A stretch of 64,000 nucleotides of DNA, from the NCBI GenBank assembly GCA_001692895.1, contig KV748202.1, positions 930,001 through 994,000 of the forward strand, read 5' to 3'. This DNA is from Cenococcum geophilum 1.58. Lineage: Eukaryota; Ascomycota; Dothideomycetes; Gloniales; Gloniaceae. This document shows positions 59,654 to 64,000 of the stretch, one piece after another. The notes below the pieces were generated by a model. That model saw only the letters and a list, made by a program, of their open reading frames with translations, had not been told where the DNA came from and made no database searches. The first letter of the stretch is position 1. Each line of letters begins with the position of its first letter. The translations under genes were made by a program, and so were the position numbers.

Positions 59654-62366
59654 TCTAGGTCCTATTTATACCTTATAAAAGCGCCTATACGATTAGTAGC
59701 GCCTAGTCTATATATAATTAGGAAGTAGAATTAAGATAAGATATCCGCCTAGCGCGCTTACTAGGCCGTGAGGGCTTTTATTATTATAAAATATTCTAAG
59801 GCCTTATAATCTAAAACTACTTAAATAGGTTTAGGGGTCTGTTTTAGCTATACTCGCTAGTGCTAAAAGCTAGAGATAATAGCCAATATTTCTTTATTAT
59901 AGATTAGGTAGTTTAGCTCGGCATCTATTATAGTCTTTAAGTAGTAAGTAATAGGGTGCTATTTCCCGTCTATCTATTCTTAGGAGTAAACGCTAGTAAT
60001 AATACTATCTAAGGCATTAGTTTTTAGCATTAAGGGCCGTTTTAGGTTTAAGTGGGGTAGGGAAGCGGAGACCAGTCGTTTCTTAAGCTTATTAAAAGCC
60101 TGCCTATATATAGTGTTAAAGTAAAAGGGCTGGTCCTTTATAGTAAGGCGGCTAAGGGGCCGAGTAATCCTGCTATAGTTTTTAATAAAGCGTTAGTAGA
60201 AGTTACAGAAGCTTAAGAATAACTATATCCCTTTTACAGTCCGTAATAGTTCTTACTAATTAATTATAGCCGTCCTTTCCGGGTTTGCCTTAATTCTATC
60301 TATACTAATAATAAACCCTAAGTACTTTATACGCTTTACACTAGATTTTAACTTCTTAATATTAGCCTAGAGGTTAGCCTTATAGAGCCGTTATAAAACC
60401 TTATAGACGTGCTCCTTATATTCTAACTCGTTCTTAGAGTAAATTATAATATTATTTAGGTGGGCCGTATAGAAGTTATTAAGGTAGTTAAAGAGAATAT
60501 TATTTATATATTGTTAGTACGTAGCCAGTTCATTAGTTAGTCTAAAAGGAAGTACCTTATACTTATATAATTCGTATTAAGTCTAAAATAGAGTAAGATT
60601 TATAGATCTGGGGTTTATTCTAATTTAGTAGAAAGCCTAACGGATATTAAGCTTTATAAATAGCTTAGCTTTATTTATTTAGGCCAGGGTCTTATTAAGT
60701 AGGGGTAGCGGATAACGGTTTTTATAGGTTATATTATTAAGCTTATAGTAGTTAATATAGAAATAAAGTTCTCTGTTTAGCTTTTGAGTAAAGAGAATAG
60801 ATAAGGTAAAAGGGGCCTAGCTAGGCTTAATAAACCCCTTTACTAGGTTATTAACAAGGTACTACTTAATAGCCTATAATTTGGCAATAGATTATTTACA
60901 AAGGGGGGTATAGCTAAGGGTATTTTCCTTATCTGGCTTAATCTCGATTTTATAGTTATATAGTTATTAAGGTAGAAGTATATTAGATACTATCTTAAAA
61001 AACACATCCTTAAACTTTTGGCATTTATAGGGTACTTTTTATTCTATTAGCTTCTTATTTATAAGCTCGATTTTCTTTTTTTTAATTATTTAATTAATTT
61101 TATATAAGCTAGTAGTAAAGGCAACGGTATTAGGTTAGACTAAGTTCCGGTAGAATCCTATAGCGCTAATATAGTAGATATTAACTAGTGGGGGGTCTAT
61201 AAGTTTCTTTACGGACTTTTATTATGCTGTATTTTGCTATATAAGGTTTATAATTTTCCTTAGCTTATATTCCATTTTTTATAAGTTATTCTTTCGGTTT
61301 ATTAGTTTAGTATAACGTCCGGTATTTCTAGCTTTCCTTTATAGCTACGTAGGGCCTAAGTTCTCTATAGGGGACTTAGGTAGGTTACTACTAACTTTTT
61401 AGGTCTTTAGTACGGGTGGCGTAATATAGGTAGTCTGGGGGCGGCGTAGTATATAGACCCGTTTTAGATTAAGCTATATATCTTTCTTAAAGGCCTAGTC
61501 CCTACGCATAGCGTTAGCTTAGTAGATGGTGTTTATTTATAATTATATAAGGTTTTCCATTATAATACTAATTTCTTTTATAAAGGAAGGTGTTAGGGGT
61601 ATAGTTTTAGGCTAGATAAGCCGTCTATTCTATATATTAAGCCATAGGCTTAAGTAGGCGAGCTATTTTCTTTTTAAAATTATATTATAGCTCTTAAGGT
61701 CCGTAATAAAAAAAGGGATATTATATTACCTTTATCTATTAACACAGAGGTAAATCCGTAGGATAGTTATAATAAGTAGCCCTATCTGTCCGTTATACCC
61801 TTAAATAGGAATTAGTTTAGGCAGTTCTTTAAATAGTTAGCTAGTTTTACAGCGTACTTTATATTAATTAAGGTAAAGGTATTTACTCCTAAGTTAAATA
61901 AAGTAGAGGTTAAAACTTAATATCTATTACGGAATAAAGTATAAAGGATAGTGTAGCCTTTTCTACTAATTAGCTAACCTAGATTAATATATAATATATT
62001 AATCCCTTTTAACCCTAAAGAGGAGTCTTCCTTTAGGGTTCCTTTTTTTTTAACTTTATACTATTCTTCTAAATTAATAGGACCTTATTTATCTTTACCG
62101 CTATTAGGTAGTCCTTTATAAAGTGGTTTTTTAGCTATATAAAAAGCAAGCTCCTTAATTACTAAGGGCTTATTTATAGGGGTTGCTATATATAGGCTAA
62201 GTATATACTAGGCCCATAGTAGGACTAGCTATATAACTAGCTGCTAAATTAGCGGCGGGCTATATAGTAGAAGATATAGGAGTTATAGATTATACTAAGG
62301 CACTATAGGCTGTTTCTATAGAGCTTATAGTCTGGTTTAAAGAGTTTCTAGCTTTATACTACTTAG

Positions 62367-62558
62367 TATTACAGCACTAACCTAACATATACTAATTTAT
62401 ACTATCTTGCACTATCTTATACTATTTCCTACTATTAGCTAGCCCACCACTAGCGCCTTGGCGGCTGGCCCTACTATTTATATATAATACCCCCTTTTAC
62501 CTTCTTCTCTTTATACCACAACGTAGTTATTTAGTCTACTTATTACAGCACCGTAACA
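62367..62558 (+). repeat. 5' LTR of another Gypsy ('F')
   Basis: 192 bp, TATTACAGCACTAAC... (originally TGTTACAG) to CACCGTAACA, with imperfect inverse ends. It interrupts Gypsy E in Gag and is followed by a Gag-like frame. Confidence 0.65.
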
Positions 62559-63470
62559 GTTTATAGTATCCCTAATCGCGCCCTATTATAACATTTATTT
62601 TTCCTAGTTTATTATCTTTATTTTCCTAGCATAATTGCGACCTAGCGCGACTAATAACACTATACTATAGTCCTAGACAACCCTAGTATAGTTATAGATA
62701 ATTTTAGTACTATAGCCAGCCTTATAGACTTTAATTACCTTATACAGATCCCTTAAAATAGGCGACTATAATATAGATAATACCCTATTAGCGAATACAC
62801 GCAAAGTACTCGCCTATTATTTTAATATCTTCTATACCTATATTGCCTGGGCAATTAAGAGTAGCCTAGAGTACCCTAAAGACCTTAACGTGGCAGGAAC
62901 CTTCTAGTACCTCTTTATATATATAACTTTTCTAACTAATATTAAGAGTAATCTTTAAGCCGTCTATAATAAAGGCCGAACTATAAAGTCCTAACTTAAA
63001 GAAGCTTAGTATAGAATTAACTCCCTTAAGACGCTTAAACTACGTATATAATAATACGAATAGCAAGCCTTTATAAATACTTAGACTATATAAAGTCTAA
63101 GCCTTTAGATTACTATACTTACCTAGACTATTACTAATAAGAATACCGCTACTAGCTCTCCTTTCTAACTAAGCCCTATAGAAAAAAGCGTAAAGTAAAA
63201 GATCTAACCCTATTTAATAGTAAGGGATTACTAACTAAAAAGTAAGAAATTTTTAAAATATGGGAAATAAAGATCTAAGGCATTTTTTAGAGAGATATAA
63301 AGTGCTTTAAGACCCTAATAGACGAAGTCCTCTATATATTAGACATGCTAATAAATAAGGCCTATATATTACAAACGCTTTATGTACAATATTATAACTA
63401 CTTAGAGAGGAGACGGAAGAAGCTAGTTAGTTAATTAGAGCACGGCCCAGAATAGAGCTAATAGAGCTAT
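62559..63470 (+). mobile_element. Gypsy 'F', Gag region
   Basis: A plus-strand frame with Gln-type stops from about 62690. It reads DYNIDNTLLANTRKVLAYYF-like, then a coiled-coil-like Gln/Lys-rich part, then LFNSKGLLTKKQEIFKIWE and VLYILDMLINKAYILQTLYV, which has the look of a fungal Gypsy Gag. Interrupted at about 63440-63470 by another repeat. The assignment is from pattern only. Confidence 0.55.
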
Positions 63471-64000
63471 GTGATAAGGAATAGTAATCAAGGTCATGTG
63501 GGGTAATCTATATAATCTATAGGATCTATATAATCCGTAACAGAGTAGATAGAGTATACGTATATTATATATAAGAAGGATTTTATAGAAGTACGGTTGT
63601 GTATTTAAGGACCCTTAGTCCCTACCTAGATAGTTCCTTCCTTATAGTAATTCTCAGAATATAATTAGAGTTAATCTATTAGGTAACCACTCTACTAGTT
63701 ATTATTACGTTATTAACTTTAACTTACATTACCTATATACCTAGCCCATTAATAAGCCTATCGTAGTTCTTACTACAAGGTTCCGTTATATAATTACTAC
63801 CTAGTTACAGTATTAAGTACAGAAAGTTAAACAATATACTACTAAAAGCAGCCACTATAACGCCATTGACGGCGGCAACTACTTTAAGGTTAGGTAATAA
63901 TACTAGTATAGCAAACACTAACTTATAGCAACCTATAACGGTCGGACAACTATAAAAGATAGTTAACCAATTAATAGAAAATAATGCGACGTTAGAAAAT
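63471..64000 (+). mobile_element. Putative LTR and start of another retrotransposon
   Basis: TGTGATAAGG at 63471 to CTACTACA at about 63777 could be a ~307-bp LTR, followed by RIP-type sequence that would be the leader and the start of Gag. The second LTR is outside the window, so this is tentative. Confidence 0.35.

Larger units (their letters stand above)
53400..62366 (-). mobile_element. Truncated Gypsy 'E' (D1 family), split by Gypsy C
   Basis: Pieces 53400-53696 and 59659-62366 correspond colinearly to D1 positions about 32735-33030 and 33033-35760, minus strand. They cover integrase through RT, RNase H and protease into Gag. The RT box near 60430-60470 reads HLNN where D1 has YLDN. Both ends are missing: the left is replaced by the pogo flank, the right is interrupted by the LTR at 62367. 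Gypsy C lies between the pieces with a TCTAG duplication. Confidence 0.85.

Overview
The window looks like a gene-poor, repeat-dense segment of a filamentous ascomycete (Pezizomycotina) draft genome. Supporting this are two genes with short fungal introns (48-72 bp, GTAAG donors, CTAAC-like branch sites) and a background of transposon copies whose Gln codons have become TAA/TAG and whose catalytic Asp codons have become Asn. Those are the CpA-to-TpA transitions left by repeat-induced point mutation (RIP). I saw no tRNA, rRNA, CRISPR or bacterial-type operon.

Layout. 1-2993: 3' part of a RIP-mutated Ty1/Copia element with its 3' LTR. 4468-12462: the only island without heavy RIP. It holds an AAA+ ATPase gene on the minus strand, whose C-terminal exon is broken by two CAA/CAG-to-stop changes, and a five-exon DUF7708/degenerate P-loop gene on the plus strand. 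Between them are non-autonomous hAT elements with exact 8-bp target duplications and AAGC-rich fold-back elements. 13.1-20.2 kb: degraded repeats, GC-rich LTR islands, head-to-tail Tad-like LINE pieces and a MITE with a 30-bp tandem array. 20252-26601: an end-to-end chromodomain Gypsy on the minus strand carrying an extra, antisense reading frame next to its 3' LTR. 26602-29837: a large imperfect palindrome whose two arms share the same three satellites and whose loop holds a Gypsy fragment and two MITE copies.

30161-53324: a Fot1/pogo-type DNA transposon (about 1.85 kb when the insertions are removed, 49-bp inverted ends, TA duplication) split by two related Gypsy elements in opposite orientation, each with a perfect 5-bp target duplication. 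53.4-64 kb: a further truncated minus-strand Gypsy interrupted by a complete plus-strand Gypsy (53702-59653) and by the 5' end of another one, itself interrupted at the right edge.

Assembly warning. 39128-48661 and 48687-57199 are the same sequence, separated by 25 Ns. The first ~2 kb is identical; the rest of the left copy carries many extra single bases. The target duplications and element lengths only make sense if one copy is removed, so this is most likely an unmerged contig overlap and not a biological duplication. Translations in 41.1-48.7 kb should not be trusted.

The two protein genes are the only non-transposon coding content. The AAA+ ATPase may survive only as a truncated protein; the DUF7708 protein looks intact. 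The rest is a record of nested transposition followed by RIP.
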